Source of the DNA: Herbaspirillum sp. RV1423
Lineage (GTDB): Bacteria; Pseudomonadota; Gammaproteobacteria; Burkholderiales; Burkholderiaceae_D
DNA: 64,000 nucleotides
NCBI RefSeq assembly: GCF_000577615.1
Contig: NZ_CBXX010000033.1
Location: 1 to 64,000, forward strand
Direction of reading: 5' to 3'
In this document: positions 8,583 through 17,521 of the stretch, piece by piece
How positions within the stretch are numbered: position 1 is the stretch's first letter
How the letters are laid out: every line of letters starts with the position of its first letter
Position numbers and translations under genes: made by a program
The notes under the pieces: model-generated
Told to the model about the DNA's origin: nothing
The model's input: only the letters and a program-made list of their open reading frames with translations
The model's database searches: none

Positions 8583-8998
8583 TTGAGAATCGCGCGGGTC
8601 CATTGCGCCAAGTCGCCAGCGGCGCTGATGGGCCATGTCAGGATCATCGAGACTGCGCCTTTGCGCAGTTCTACCTTGATGTCGCAATCGGCAGGCTCTT
8701 GCATGGCGGTGGGTAGCTTCAAGGCGATGAAGGCGGGGGCGGGGGCAGGTGCAGTTAAGGCCACCGCGCCTGATGAACTTGCAGCGACAAGTTGGTGGCA
8801 CCCACTTCGTTCATGTTCTTTGAGCCAGCGGTGCAGCACGTTGGCATTCATGCCGTGGCCTCTGGCTATGGCAGCAATGGAAGCACCGGGTTGTTGACTG
8901 GCCGCTACCAGTTCGGCCTTGAACTGGCGTGTGTAAGTCCGGTGGGTGCGCCGGGTCGAATATCTGGCAAGGTCTGGTTCTTTGAGCATGGTGTGCAC
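8579..8998 (-). CDS. IS66-family TnpA (helix-turn-helix accessory protein)
   Basis: A 139-residue protein with an N-terminal HTH like IS3/IS66 OrfA (TRQFKAELVAASQQPGASIA, then RGHGMNANVLHRWLKE) and the common C-terminal piece CDIKVELRKGAVSMILTWP. It looks full length and is followed by the tnpB start. It lies about 10 bases inside the presumed IS66 tip at 9008. As the rest of the element is broken, it is probably inert. Confidence 0.8.
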   Translation of the reverse strand: MHTMLKEPDLARYSTRRTHRTYTRQFKAELVAASQQPGASIAAIARGHGMNANVLHRWLKEHERSGCHQLVAASSSGAVALTAPAPAPAFIALKLPTAMQEPADCDIKVELRKGAVSMILTWPISAAGDLAQWTRAILK

Positions 8999-9008
8999 GA
9001 TGGGTTAC

Positions 9009-9747
9009 GCTGGTTGGTGAAGTCTTTGGCGTTGGGTGCCTTGCTGGCAATCAGATCCTTCTGGCTGGCATAGGCCGAGTCGCCGTAGACGCGCCGCTCG
9101 TTACCGTGCAGCAGATCAGGCAGCGGATGCTTGTCATGAATATTTGCCGCCGTCACGACTGCGCTGTGGGCCAGGCCGCTTTGGCTATCCACGCTGATGT
9201 GGAGTTTCATTCCGAAATACCATTGCTGGCCTTTGCGGGTCTGGTGCATATCGGGGTCACGGGCCTTGTCCGCATTCTTGATTGAACTCGGTGCACCAAT
9301 GATGGTGGCATCCACGATGGTGCCAGTGTTGACCTTGAAGCCTCGCGTTTGCAACTCCTGACCAACTTGGGCAAACAATGCCTCGCCCAGTTTTTTCTCA
9401 TTGAGCAGCTTGCGAAACTTCGTAATGGTCGTGGAGTCGGGCACCGGCTCACGCCCCAAATCAATACCCACAAAGCTGCGCAGGCTCGCGCTGTCGTAGA
9501 GCGCTTCCTCACAGGCCAAGTCAGCCAGGTTGAACCAGTGTTGGACAAAATGAATGCGCAACATGCGCTCAAGACCGATGGGAGGACGCCCGTTGCCAGC
9601 CTTGGGGTAGTGGGGTTCGATCACTTCACACAACGCTGTCCATGGAACGATAGCCTCCATCGTCTTCAGAAACTCATCACGCCGGGTGAGCTTGCGGTAA
9701 TTCTGGAAAGATTGGTCAGCCGCCATGGCAAGGGTCTGTTGTTTCAT
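9009..9747 (-). pseudogene. IS5-family transposase, C-terminal part lost
   Basis: From ATG 9747 (MKQQTLAMAADQSFQ) about 246 residues match IS5-group transposases: RMLRIHFVQHWFNLAD, VPDSTTITKFRKLL, IVDATIIGAPSS, DPDMHQTRKGQQWYFGMK, VYGDSAYAS. The first two catalytic Asp regions are present, but the protein breaks after DFTNQ where the IS66 tip begins, so the third acidic residue and the C-terminal helices are gone. The nominal frame reads on into IS66 in a meaningless frame. Confidence 0.8.
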
Positions 9748-9845
9748 TGGTGCATCCTCGGCAAGTTGCCTACTCACATGCAAATCATTGGCCAGCTTGG
9801 AGCTTAATCGTCATTGCCCTAACTCAAAAGCAAGCAAGTCTCAAT

Positions 9846-9862
9846 TGGGCTAAATGAGCCCA
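9846..9862. other. Perfect 6-bp inverted repeat downstream of mlaD
   Basis: TGGGCT and AGCCCA flank the loop AAATG. The 208-base stretch from 9748 to 9955 holds this hairpin, a second small one at 9921-9935 (CGTGTT, TGC, AACACG) and no gene. Either could stop transcription from the long minus-strand gene series, but neither is followed by a T-run, so termination is unproven. The stretch also presumably contains the end of the IS5-type element. Confidence 0.35.
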
Positions 9863-9955
9863 TCCCTGAGAGCGAAAAAGGTGTCAGCAACATGCCCACT
9901 CGCAGCGAACATCTAACGCTCGTGTTTGCAACACGCAGTAGCGCCAGATTTGCCT

Positions 9956-10447
9956 TCATTTGTTGGCCTTGCCGACGTCAGCGCTGCTTGCATCGGTGCC
10001 CTTGCTGTACAAAAACTGACTGATGAGGCTTTCCAGCACAACGGCTGATTGAGTGCTGGAAATGGTGTCGTCCGCCACCAGTGTCTTTTCATCGGCACCG
10101 GGTTCGATTCCCAGGTACTGCTCACCCAGCATGCCGCTGGTCAGTATTTTCAGGGAGCTGTCCTTGGGGAACACATAACGGCTCTCCATGGTCAAGGTCA
10201 CGCGGGCTTGAAAGGATTTGTCATCAAAGGTGATTTTGCCGACACGGCCCACCACCACGCCCGCACTTCGCACCGCCGCTTTGGGCTTGAGACCGCCGAC
10301 ATTGTCAAATTTTGCGTTGATCGAATAGTTTTTCTGAAAATTCAAACTCAACAAATTGGCGGACTGCAGAGCAAAAAACAGGATGGCCACCGCACCAATC
10401 AGCACAAGAATACCAACCCACACATCAATCTTCGAGCGTTGCACCAC
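9956..10447 (-). CDS. mlaD: Phospholipid transport MCE protein MlaD
   Basis: A 163-residue inner-membrane-anchored MCE protein: one membrane segment at about residues 9-29 (VWVGILVLIGAVAILFFAL), then a single MCE domain with FDNVGGLKPKAAVRSAGVVVGRVGKI and the LTSGMLGEQYLGIEPG loop. It forms the periplasmic ring of the Mla lipid transporter. It lies 8 bases downstream of mlaE and is the last gene of the long minus-strand series. No mlaC or mlaB follows, unlike the E. coli order. Confidence 0.9.
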   Translation of the reverse strand: MVQRSKIDVWVGILVLIGAVAILFFALQSANLLSLNFQKNYSINAKFDNVGGLKPKAAVRSAGVVVGRVGKITFDDKSFQARVTLTMESRYVFPKDSSLKILTSGMLGEQYLGIEPGADEKTLVADDTISSTQSAVVLESLISQFLYSKGTDASSADVGKANK

Positions 10448-10455
10448 GTTCTCCC

Positions 10456-11238
10456 TTAAATAGTAAACATCATGGCAGTCAGGATGAAATCCAGACCAAG
10501 AATCGACAGGGACGCGACCACCACGGTTCGGGTGGTCGCGCTCGCCACGCCCTCGGGCGTGGGTTGGGCTTCATAACCCTGCAACAGCGCGACAAAGGTC
10601 ACGGTAAAACCAAAAACGATGCTCTTGAGAACACCGTTGCCCAAGTCTTGCCAGACATCGACGCCCTCCTGGATCTGGCTCCAGAACGAACCGGCATCGA
10701 CGCCAATCATGAGCACGCCCACCACCCAGCCACCGAGGATGCCCATGGCACTGAAAACGGCGGCCAGTAAGGGCATGGCGATGACGCCGGCCCAAAACCG
10801 GGGCGCCAGAATGCGCAGCACCGGGTCGACCGCCATCATTTCCATGACACTGATTTGTTCGCCCGCTTTCATGAGACCAATTTCGGCCGTCAACGAGGTA
10901 CCAGCCCGGCCCGCGAATAACAGGGCAGTCACCACCGGCCCCAACTCCCTGAGCAGAGTGAGCGTTACCATCAGCCCCAATGATTCGGATGCGCCAAAAC
11001 GTTGCAAGGTGTAGTAGCCCTGCAGGCCGAAAACAAAGCCGACGAACAACCCGGACACCCCGATGATGAGCAGTGAGTAGTTGCCCAAAAAATGAATCTG
11101 GTCGCGGATCAGTCCAAATCGTTTTAAGCTGCCGCCCAGCGTTGTCAACAGGCGATAGAAAAGGCGGGCACCATAACCCAGGTCGGCCAATTTGCGGCGA
11201 ACGGCAAATCCGAGATCAGCTGGCTTGTACCAGTTCAT
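10456..11238 (-). CDS. mlaE: Phospholipid transport permease MlaE
   Basis: A 260-residue MlaE/YrbE-type permease with about five membrane segments and the conserved stretch LLRELGPVVTALLFAGRAGTSLTAEIG. It forms the membrane part of the MlaFED complex that moves phospholipids between inner and outer membrane. It lies 17 bases after mlaF and 8 before mlaD. Its Pseudomonas putida relatives (Ttg2) were first linked to toluene tolerance, which fits a plasmid carrying naphthalene genes. Confidence 0.9.
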   Translation of the reverse strand: MNWYKPADLGFAVRRKLADLGYGARLFYRLLTTLGGSLKRFGLIRDQIHFLGNYSLLIIGVSGLFVGFVFGLQGYYTLQRFGASESLGLMVTLTLLRELGPVVTALLFAGRAGTSLTAEIGLMKAGEQISVMEMMAVDPVLRILAPRFWAGVIAMPLLAAVFSAMGILGGWVVGVLMIGVDAGSFWSQIQEGVDVWQDLGNGVLKSIVFGFTVTFVALLQGYEAQPTPEGVASATTRTVVVASLSILGLDFILTAMMFTI

Positions 11239-11255
11239 GGCGCTTCCCCCCTCTG

Positions 11256-12110
11256 TTAAAACTGTTGGACAGCCGATGCGCCCAAACCAAAATCTTCCTT
11301 GATCGACGGGCCAGGGTAGTGGAACCGCACCGGACCGTCCGACAAGCCATTCACATACTGATGCACCAGCGGGTCGGTGCTACGACGCACCTGTTCGGGC
11401 GTTCCTTGTGTCGCAACTTTTCCATTGGCCAGAATAATCACGTGGTTGGAAATTGCAAATGTCTGCTCCAGTTCATGGGATACAAAAATGCTGGTTAACC
11501 CCATGGAGTCGTTCAGTTGGCGTATCAAGCGCGCCGACGTGCCGAGGGAAATCGGATCAAGTCCGGAAAACGGTTCGTCGTACATCACCAGTTCCGGGTC
11601 GAGCGCAATAGCGCGTGCCAGCGCAATACGCCGTGCCATGCCGCCCGACAGATCGCTGGGCATCAGGTCACGCGCCCCGCGCAAGCCGACCGCATTGAGC
11701 TTCATCAGAACAATGTCGCGAATCAGAGCTTCTGGCAAATCGGTGTGTTCGCGCAGCGGAAACGCCACATTCTCAAACACCGACAAGTCCGCAAACAAGG
11801 CGCCAAACTGGAACAGCATGCCCATGCGGCGGCGCGCTGCGTACAGGCCTTTCTGGTCGAGTTGGCCCACGTCCTGCGAATCAAACAACAGCTCGCCTGA
11901 CTGCGCTCGATTCTGCCCGCCAATCAGTCGCAGGATGGTCGTCTTGCCACCACCGGACGCCCCCATGAGGGCCGTGACCTTGCCCCGCGGCACGGACAGG
12001 GAAATGTCGTCCAGAATGACCCGATCACCATAACCAAAGGTCAGGTTGCGCAGCTCGACAAGAGATTCTCCAGTGGAGGAGGTCATATTAGAAAAGAAGT
12101 TCGGGCGCAT
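11256..12110 (-). CDS. mlaF: Phospholipid transport ATPase MlaF
   Basis: A 284-residue ABC ATPase of the MlaF branch: Walker A GASGGGKTT, the Q-loop region MLFQFGALFADLSVFENVAFPLRE, signature LSGGMARRIALARA, Walker B LVMYDEPFSGLDP and H-loop VSHE. ATG 12110 is 4 bases after the preceding stop, with GGTGAA upstream; ATG 12086 gives a shorter product without a clear RBS. MlaB, the STAS partner usually bound to MlaF, is not encoded nearby. Confidence 0.9.
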   Translation of the reverse strand: MRPNFFSNMTSSTGESLVELRNLTFGYGDRVILDDISLSVPRGKVTALMGASGGGKTTILRLIGGQNRAQSGELLFDSQDVGQLDQKGLYAARRRMGMLFQFGALFADLSVFENVAFPLREHTDLPEALIRDIVLMKLNAVGLRGARDLMPSDLSGGMARRIALARAIALDPELVMYDEPFSGLDPISLGTSARLIRQLNDSMGLTSIFVSHELEQTFAISNHVIILANGKVATQGTPEQVRRSTDPLVHQYVNGLSDGPVRFHYPGPSIKEDFGLGASAVQQF

Positions 12111-12114
12111 GATT

Positions 12115-13284
12115 TCACCCGAACTGCCGCTTGAAACGCCAAACGCCGAAGCTGAAGATCACGATTCCCAGCAGTACCAGACTCAGCAGCGAGTCCCACA
12201 ACACGTCCAGCCCGGCTCCCTTCAACAGGATGCCATAGCCCATTTCAATAAAGTGGTAGAGCGGCGAGAGAAACATGGCCTCCCGCATCCCGGCGGGCAT
12301 GGCTTCCGGCGGGGTCCAGGCACCGGAGAGGAAGATCATCGGCATCAACACGAGAATAGCCAGCATGGCCGCCTGGGCGAGGTTGCGGCTCAGGGTGGCA
12401 ATGTAGAGGCCCAGCCCTGCAGTGGTGAAGGTGTAGAGCGTGGTTACGGCGAAGAACAGCACGAGGCTGCCCTTCATCGGCACATCGAAGATCCCGTGCA
12501 GCACGAAGAACAGGCTTACCGCAGTGCCCAGCAGGATGACCAGGGTCATGGCGATGACCTTGGGCAGCAGGATCTGGATCGGCGTCAGGGGAGACACCAG
12601 CAACTGTTCGATGGTGCCGCGCTCCTTCTCGCGCACTGCGGCGGCGGCGGGCAGCATGATGGCCATGATGGTGATGACGGTGAGCAGTTCGGCAATGGGC
12701 ATGAACCAGGCGTCATTCTGGTTCGGGTTGTACCGGATGCGGTGCTCGTCGCGGATCATGGGCACGTTTTGCATTGAACGCTCAGTGACACCCAGGCGGG
12801 TCAGCGCCTGGTCGAAACCGTACTGCCCGATGATCTGCGCGGCGTAGCTGGAGGCGAGAAAGCCCAGCACGGTGTTGCTGGCATCGACCTGAACCTGCAC
12901 GTCGGTGGGCTTGCCCTGAAGCAGGTCGCGCTCGAAGTGCGGCGGGATGTCGAGCGCCACCAGCGCCTGTCCCTGGTCCAGCAGGCGCTGCCCTTCGCGG
13001 TTGTCCAACACCTCTCCGCCCAGCCTGAAATAGGGCGGGCGGAAGCGATGAATGAGCTTGCGCGAGGCCGCGCTGTGGTCGGCATCATGCACCACCACCA
13101 CGGCGTGGTTGAGCTGCATGCTGACGCTGCCCGCCATGTAGGTGTCGAAGACGAACAGGTAGGCGATAGCGACCAGCAGCAGCGTATCGCGCCCGAACTG
13201 GATCAGCTCTTTGGCCGTCATCGCCGCGAGGCGCGACCACCACAGGTAAAGCCGCGCGCGGTTTTCTGCCGGGCCGCCGTTCAT
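12115..13284 (-). CDS. ABC-2 type exporter permease (YbhR/YhhJ-like), second copy
   Basis: About 389 residues from ATG 13284, which overlaps the preceding stop by ATGA; the open frame extends upstream but without support. One membrane segment near the N-terminus (LLLVAIAYLFVFDTYMAG) is followed by a large periplasmic domain and five C-terminal segments with VREKERGTIEQLLVSPL, characteristic of ABC-2 permeases of drug or hydrophobic-compound exporters. It is the second permease behind the double ATPase and HlyD protein; both permeases probably form a heterodimer. Confidence 0.87.
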   Translation of the reverse strand: MNGGPAENRARLYLWWSRLAAMTAKELIQFGRDTLLLVAIAYLFVFDTYMAGSVSMQLNHAVVVVHDADHSAASRKLIHRFRPPYFRLGGEVLDNREGQRLLDQGQALVALDIPPHFERDLLQGKPTDVQVQVDASNTVLGFLASSYAAQIIGQYGFDQALTRLGVTERSMQNVPMIRDEHRIRYNPNQNDAWFMPIAELLTVITIMAIMLPAAAAVREKERGTIEQLLVSPLTPIQILLPKVIAMTLVILLGTAVSLFFVLHGIFDVPMKGSLVLFFAVTTLYTFTTAGLGLYIATLSRNLAQAAMLAILVLMPMIFLSGAWTPPEAMPAGMREAMFLSPLYHFIEMGYGILLKGAGLDVLWDSLLSLVLLGIVIFSFGVWRFKRQFG

Positions 13285-14435
13285 GACTTTGGCCGCTTGT
13301 GAAACATGAGGAAGCTCGCCGTCCACAGCACGGCGGCGTAGATCAGCAGCGCCAGCACCTTGCCCCACAACTGTTCCAGGCCGACGCCCTTGAGAAAACT
13401 GCCGAGCACGATGTCGGTGTAATACATGGCCGGGAACAGGTGGGCTTCGAGTTTTGCGCCCGGCTCCATCGAGGCGATCGGCACCAAGAGGCCCGAGTAC
13501 AGCACGGAAGGGACGATGGTGACGATGACGGTGAGCATCATCGCCGCCACCTGGGTGCGCACGAAGAGCGACACCAGCAGGCCGATGCCGGTGGTGCAGC
13601 TCACATAGACCACCGAGGCGAGGAAGAAGAACAGCGGATCGCCCTTGAAGGGCGCGCCAAAGAGCTGCGTGGCCATGAGCCAGAGAAGCAGGAAATTGAT
13701 CACCGAGATGGCCACGTAGGGGCTAAGCTTGCCGATCAGGAACTCGCCGCGCGTCACGGTCGATGCATAGATGTTGTAGATGGAGCCGTTCTCCTTTTCG
13801 CGCACCACGCCCAGTGCGGTCAGAAATGGCGGGGTAATCATCAGCACGAACATCATCAGCACGGCCGCGATGGACCAGACGCTCTTGACCTCCTGGTTGT
13901 AGAGGTAACGCAGCTGCACGCCAACCGGCTGCGCCATGGCTTTAGCTGTTTCCGCAGACACGCCGAGCCGGCGCGAAATGTAACTTCCCAGCAGTTCGCT
14001 GTTGAAAGCCGCATTGATGGCGACCACGTAACCCTTGCTGCTGGAAGTGCGGAACGGGAAGGTGCCGTCGATCAGGGTCTGCACCGCCACCGCCCGCCCG
14101 GACATCAGGCTTTCCTGGAAGCGCGGCGGGATAATGATGGCCAGGCGGATGCGGCTGTCGGTGAGCAGGGGTTCGATCTCGCGTTCGCTCGCCACGTCGC
14201 CTTGGTAATCGAAGTAGCGCGAGTCGATGTAGCGGTGCAGGTAATCGCGGCTCATGGCGCTCTTGTCGTGATCGACCACCGCGAACGGGATGTGCTCCAC
14301 GTCCAGGGTCAGGCCGTAACCAAAGACCAGCATCAAGGCTGCGGGCACCACGAAGGCCAGCGTGAAAAACAGCCGGTCGCGCAGAATCTCGCGCCATTCC
14401 TTGTAGGCCAGCGCGACGATGCGCCGGGCATTCAT
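13281..14435 (-). CDS. ABC-2 type exporter permease (YbhS-like), first copy
   Basis: A 384-residue permease with the same architecture as its neighbour: N-terminal membrane segment (FTLAFVVPAALMLVFGYGL), an extracytoplasmic domain of about 150 residues, then five to six segments with VVREKENGSIYNIYAS. It overlaps the ATPase gene upstream and the second permease downstream by 4 bases each (ATGA), so the three are made together. Substrate is unknown; YbhFSR-type exporters handle drugs and hydrophobic compounds. Confidence 0.87.
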   Translation of the reverse strand: MNARRIVALAYKEWREILRDRLFFTLAFVVPAALMLVFGYGLTLDVEHIPFAVVDHDKSAMSRDYLHRYIDSRYFDYQGDVASEREIEPLLTDSRIRLAIIIPPRFQESLMSGRAVAVQTLIDGTFPFRTSSSKGYVVAINAAFNSELLGSYISRRLGVSAETAKAMAQPVGVQLRYLYNQEVKSVWSIAAVLMMFVLMITPPFLTALGVVREKENGSIYNIYASTVTRGEFLIGKLSPYVAISVINFLLLWLMATQLFGAPFKGDPLFFFLASVVYVSCTTGIGLLVSLFVRTQVAAMMLTVIVTIVPSVLYSGLLVPIASMEPGAKLEAHLFPAMYYTDIVLGSFLKGVGLEQLWGKVLALLIYAAVLWTASFLMFHKRPKS

Positions 14436-16414
14436 GCGGATGCCTCCTGCTGTTCATGCTGTTGTTCTTGTTGCAGGATGCGATGCACGAACACATCTTC
14501 CAGGGTCGGTGTGCGCGGGACGATATCAAGTAACTGGATGCCCCGTTCGGCAAACAGCGTGCGGATGCGCGCCTCGGCAGCGGTGACATCCCGAGCCAGC
14601 AGATGGATGCGTTTGCCGAACAGGGCCGCGTCGGGAAACTCCGCCTGCTCCAGCGCTTCCAGTGCCGATAGCACCGGTTCGGCGGCGATGTCGAGCACTC
14701 GTCCGGCCTCCTGTTGCAGTGCGGCCTTGAGCGCGGCCGGGGTGTCGTCGGCGATGACGCGGCCGGCGTGCATCAGCGCCAGATGGTCGCAATGCTCGGC
14801 TTCGTTCATGTAATGGGTGGTGATGAGGATGGCCACTTGCTCGACCCGTGCCAGATGCACCAGGATTTCCCAGAAACGGCGCCGGCCGATGGGGTCCACG
14901 CCGGAGGTCGGCTCATCGAGAAACAACACGCGCGGCCCGTGCACCAGAGCGCAGGCCAGCGCCAGACGCTGGCGGATGCCCATCGGCAACTTGCTGACAA
15001 GCTGGGCTGTGACCCCGGAGAGTCCCGCCAGCGCGACCACGCGGCCAATACGCTCAGACAGACGACTGCCCGGCACGCCGTAAATGCGCGCAAACAGACG
15101 CAGATTCTCCTGAACGGTCATGTCCTGATACAGGGAAAACGCCTGCGACACATAGCCGATGCGCTCCTTGATGGCCTGGCTGGCGTGGCGCATGTCCGCA
15201 CCCGCCACCGTACCCGCGCCGCCCGTGGGTGGCAGGATGCCGGTGAGCATCTTGATCGCCGTGGTCTTGCCGGCGCCGTTGGCGCCCAACAGGCCGAAAA
15301 TTTCCCCTTGGCGTACCTCGAAACTGACCCGGTCAACGGCGCGAAAGTGGTCGAAATCGCGGCTCAGTTCCCGCGCCGCAATGGCGACGCCGTCGCCCTT
15401 GGGCGGATCGCCATCCAGCCAGACCTGTGTCTGCCGGGCATCGTCCTGCCCGGCCAGTTGCCGCTGCTGCAACAGGGCGATGAAGGCGTCTTCCAGCTCG
15501 GGCGCCACGGCCTGCATATCGTTCACCATCAGCCCCTCAAGCTGCGCTTCGACCTGCGCACGGGCAAGTTGCGGCGTCGCCCCCGGTACAAACACGCGCA
15601 ATTTTGGTCCTACTGCTTCCGCCTGCGGAAAGCGCGTTTGCAACCGCAACAAAGCCTCGACCTGCGGCTCGCCCACCAGCTCGACCAGCGCGCCCGGCAC
15701 CTCGCGCAGGATCACGTCCGGCTCGCCCTCGATCAGCACCCGTCCGCCGAACATCAGGGACAGGCGGTGAAAACGCGCGGCTTCGTCCATATAGGCGGTG
15801 GAGACCAGCGCCGTGACGCCGCGCTCGCGCAGCAATTGCGTGAGGATCATCCAGAAATCCCGCCGCGACACCGGATCCACGCCGGTGGTCGGCTCGTCCA
15901 GGATGATCAGCTCGGGTTCGTGGATCAGCGTGCAGACGAGACCGAGCTTTTGCTTCATGCCGCCGGAGAGCTGCTTCATCGGCCGGTCGCGGAAATTGTC
16001 CAGGCGCGTCATGGCCAGCAGCTTGTGCTTGCGCAAGGCCAGTTCCGCAGGCGGGACATCGCGCAGTTCGGCGAAAAAATCGATGTTCTCCTCCACCGAC
16101 AGTTCGGGGTAGAGATTGAGCCCCAGGCCCTGCGGCATGAAACCAAGCCGGCCCTTGACCCGTTCGGCTGCCGCTTCGGAATCGATCTTCTCGCCGAGGA
16201 CGTGAAGCGTGCCTGCCTCGAAGGAGAGCACACCGGCGATGGCCTTCATCAGGCTGCTTTTGCCAGCGCCGTCGGGGCCGATCAGGCCGTAAATCTCGCC
16301 GCGCTCAATGCTGAGGCTGACACCGTCGACCGCCGTCAGCTTGCGATAGCGTTTGACGAAATCCTGCACCCGCACGACGGGCGCGTCCTTGCCTACCATC
16401 GCGGCTTGGCCCAT
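14432..16414 (-). CDS. Double ABC ATPase (YbhF-like)
   Basis: A 660-residue protein with two nucleotide-binding domains. The first has GPDGAGKSS near residue 46, signature LSGGMKQKLGL and IILDEPTTGVDP; the second has GANGAGKTT near residue 380, an atypical signature LPMGIRQRLALACAL common in this family, and LFLDEPTSGVDP. ATG 16414 has AGAGGA 6 bases upstream and overlaps the HlyD gene by 22 bases. It should power the two ABC-2 permeases encoded next. Confidence 0.9.
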   Translation of the reverse strand: MGQAAMVGKDAPVVRVQDFVKRYRKLTAVDGVSLSIERGEIYGLIGPDGAGKSSLMKAIAGVLSFEAGTLHVLGEKIDSEAAAERVKGRLGFMPQGLGLNLYPELSVEENIDFFAELRDVPPAELALRKHKLLAMTRLDNFRDRPMKQLSGGMKQKLGLVCTLIHEPELIILDEPTTGVDPVSRRDFWMILTQLLRERGVTALVSTAYMDEAARFHRLSLMFGGRVLIEGEPDVILREVPGALVELVGEPQVEALLRLQTRFPQAEAVGPKLRVFVPGATPQLARAQVEAQLEGLMVNDMQAVAPELEDAFIALLQQRQLAGQDDARQTQVWLDGDPPKGDGVAIAARELSRDFDHFRAVDRVSFEVRQGEIFGLLGANGAGKTTAIKMLTGILPPTGGAGTVAGADMRHASQAIKERIGYVSQAFSLYQDMTVQENLRLFARIYGVPGSRLSERIGRVVALAGLSGVTAQLVSKLPMGIRQRLALACALVHGPRVLFLDEPTSGVDPIGRRRFWEILVHLARVEQVAILITTHYMNEAEHCDHLALMHAGRVIADDTPAALKAALQQEAGRVLDIAAEPVLSALEALEQAEFPDAALFGKRIHLLARDVTAAEARIRTLFAERGIQLLDIVPRTPTLEDVFVHRILQQEQQHEQQEASA

Positions 16415-17502
16415 GGCGCGTCCTCTTTCCAGCGGATCACGGCATCGGCCGGGAGGCCGGGCGTGGCGCGATGCTGCGGGTTCGCGTCCAGATAGAGCTT
16501 GACCGCGTACACCAGCTTGACGCGTTCATCCGGCGTTTGCACCTCCTTGGGGGTGAATTGGGCCTGCGAGGCGATATGGCGCACGGTGGCCGCGAGCGGT
16601 TCGTCCGGAAACGCGTCGGTATGGATGCGCGCCGGCAGGCCCAGGCGCACCTTGCCGATTTCGTTTGCCGGGATGAACACCTTGAGGTAGAGCCGGTCCA
16701 GATCAACGATGTCGAACATCGGCGCGCCGGGCGCGATGACTTCGCCCACATCAACCATGCGGGTGGTGATGACGCCCGCCGCCGGGGCGCGGATGGTGAG
16801 ATCGTCCTGCACGCTCTGCGCCTCGGCCAGCGCCGCTTTGACCTGGTCGCGCTGTGCGGCCAGGGCCGCCAATTCGTCCTCTCTGGCGCGGATGCGCTCC
16901 AGGCCAAGCCTGGCCTGGGCGAGCTGTTTTTCGGCGCTGGTGACGCCGTGCCGCGCCGCATCTGCCTGGTTTTGCGCCACCTGGCTGGCGAGTTCCATTT
17001 GCTCGTAACGATGCCGGTCCACCGTGCCGGATTCCACGAGCCGCTTGAAACGGGCGGCATCCCGCTCCGCCTGTGCCGCGTTGGCGAGCGCCGTCGCGCG
17101 CTGGGAACGCGCGAGTGCCTCGCCAGCCTCGGCGGTCTGAACGGTCAGCGGCGCATCCTTGCGGAAAATCGCCAGCCCGGTCTGGGCCGCCTTGATCTGT
17201 GCTTCCAGCGCGACCACCGCCTGCCGCGCCTGCTCCACCCTGGCGTCCACCTGGGCGGCATCGAGCCGCAGCAGCACCTGGTCTTTTTGCACCGCATCGC
17301 CTTCCCGGGCGAAGAGCTCGGCCACGCGCCCCGGCATCTTGCCGGCGACGAGGTAATGATCGCCCTCGATGCGGCCGTTGGCCTGGATCAGGCCTTCTGG
17401 CAGCGGCGGCTGGCGCAGCAGCCACCACCCGGCGGCCAGGCCCATGGCGGCCAGCAGGGCCAGCAGCACCGCAATGGGCAAGCGTTTGAGGGATGTTTTC
17501 AT
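16393..17502 (-). CDS. HlyD-family membrane fusion protein (YbhG-like)
   Basis: A 369-residue periplasmic adaptor with an N-terminal membrane anchor (PIAVLLALLAAMGLAAGWWLL), a lipoyl/barrel part (GRIEGDHYLVAGKMPGRVAEL), a long alpha-helical hairpin rich in Ala and Gln, and the second barrel half (IRAPAAGVITTRMVDVGEV). AGGAG lies 9 bases before ATG 17502. It would link the ABC-2 exporter to the TolC-like channel encoded 19 bases upstream. Confidence 0.9.
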   Translation of the reverse strand: MKTSLKRLPIAVLLALLAAMGLAAGWWLLRQPPLPEGLIQANGRIEGDHYLVAGKMPGRVAELFAREGDAVQKDQVLLRLDAAQVDARVEQARQAVVALEAQIKAAQTGLAIFRKDAPLTVQTAEAGEALARSQRATALANAAQAERDAARFKRLVESGTVDRHRYEQMELASQVAQNQADAARHGVTSAEKQLAQARLGLERIRAREDELAALAAQRDQVKAALAEAQSVQDDLTIRAPAAGVITTRMVDVGEVIAPGAPMFDIVDLDRLYLKVFIPANEIGKVRLGLPARIHTDAFPDEPLAATVRHIASQAQFTPKEVQTPDERVKLVYAVKLYLDANPQHRATPGLPADAVIRWKEDAPWAKPRW

Positions 17503-17521
17503 GGCATCAATCTCCTCGGAT

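Larger units (their letters stand above)
7028..9790. mobile_element. Nested insertion-sequence mosaic (IS66, IS21, IS5 parts)
   Basis: Fragments lie in the order: IS66 tnpC end (-), IS21-family end repeats and truncated istA (+), IS66 tnpB start (-), IS66 tnpA (-), IS5-family transposase (-) lacking its C-terminus. The simplest history is IS66 into an IS5-type element, then IS21 into IS66 with deletion of istA's 3' end, istB and most of tnpB and tnpC. The IS66 tip reads GTAACCCATCG inward from 9008 on the minus strand, directly after the IS5 codons for TNQ. No matching tip was found on the left. Confidence 0.7.

Noticed and set aside
8154-8801. A 215-codon minus-strand frame as one gene
   Set aside because: Only the central 47 residues are real (IS66 TnpB start); the ends are antisense to istA and an alternative frame of tnpA.
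13299-16495. Two plus-strand frames of 504 and 593 codons opposite the ABC-2 exporter genes
   Set aside because: No domain or RBS; the minus strand has intact Walker motifs and membrane segments over the same bases.
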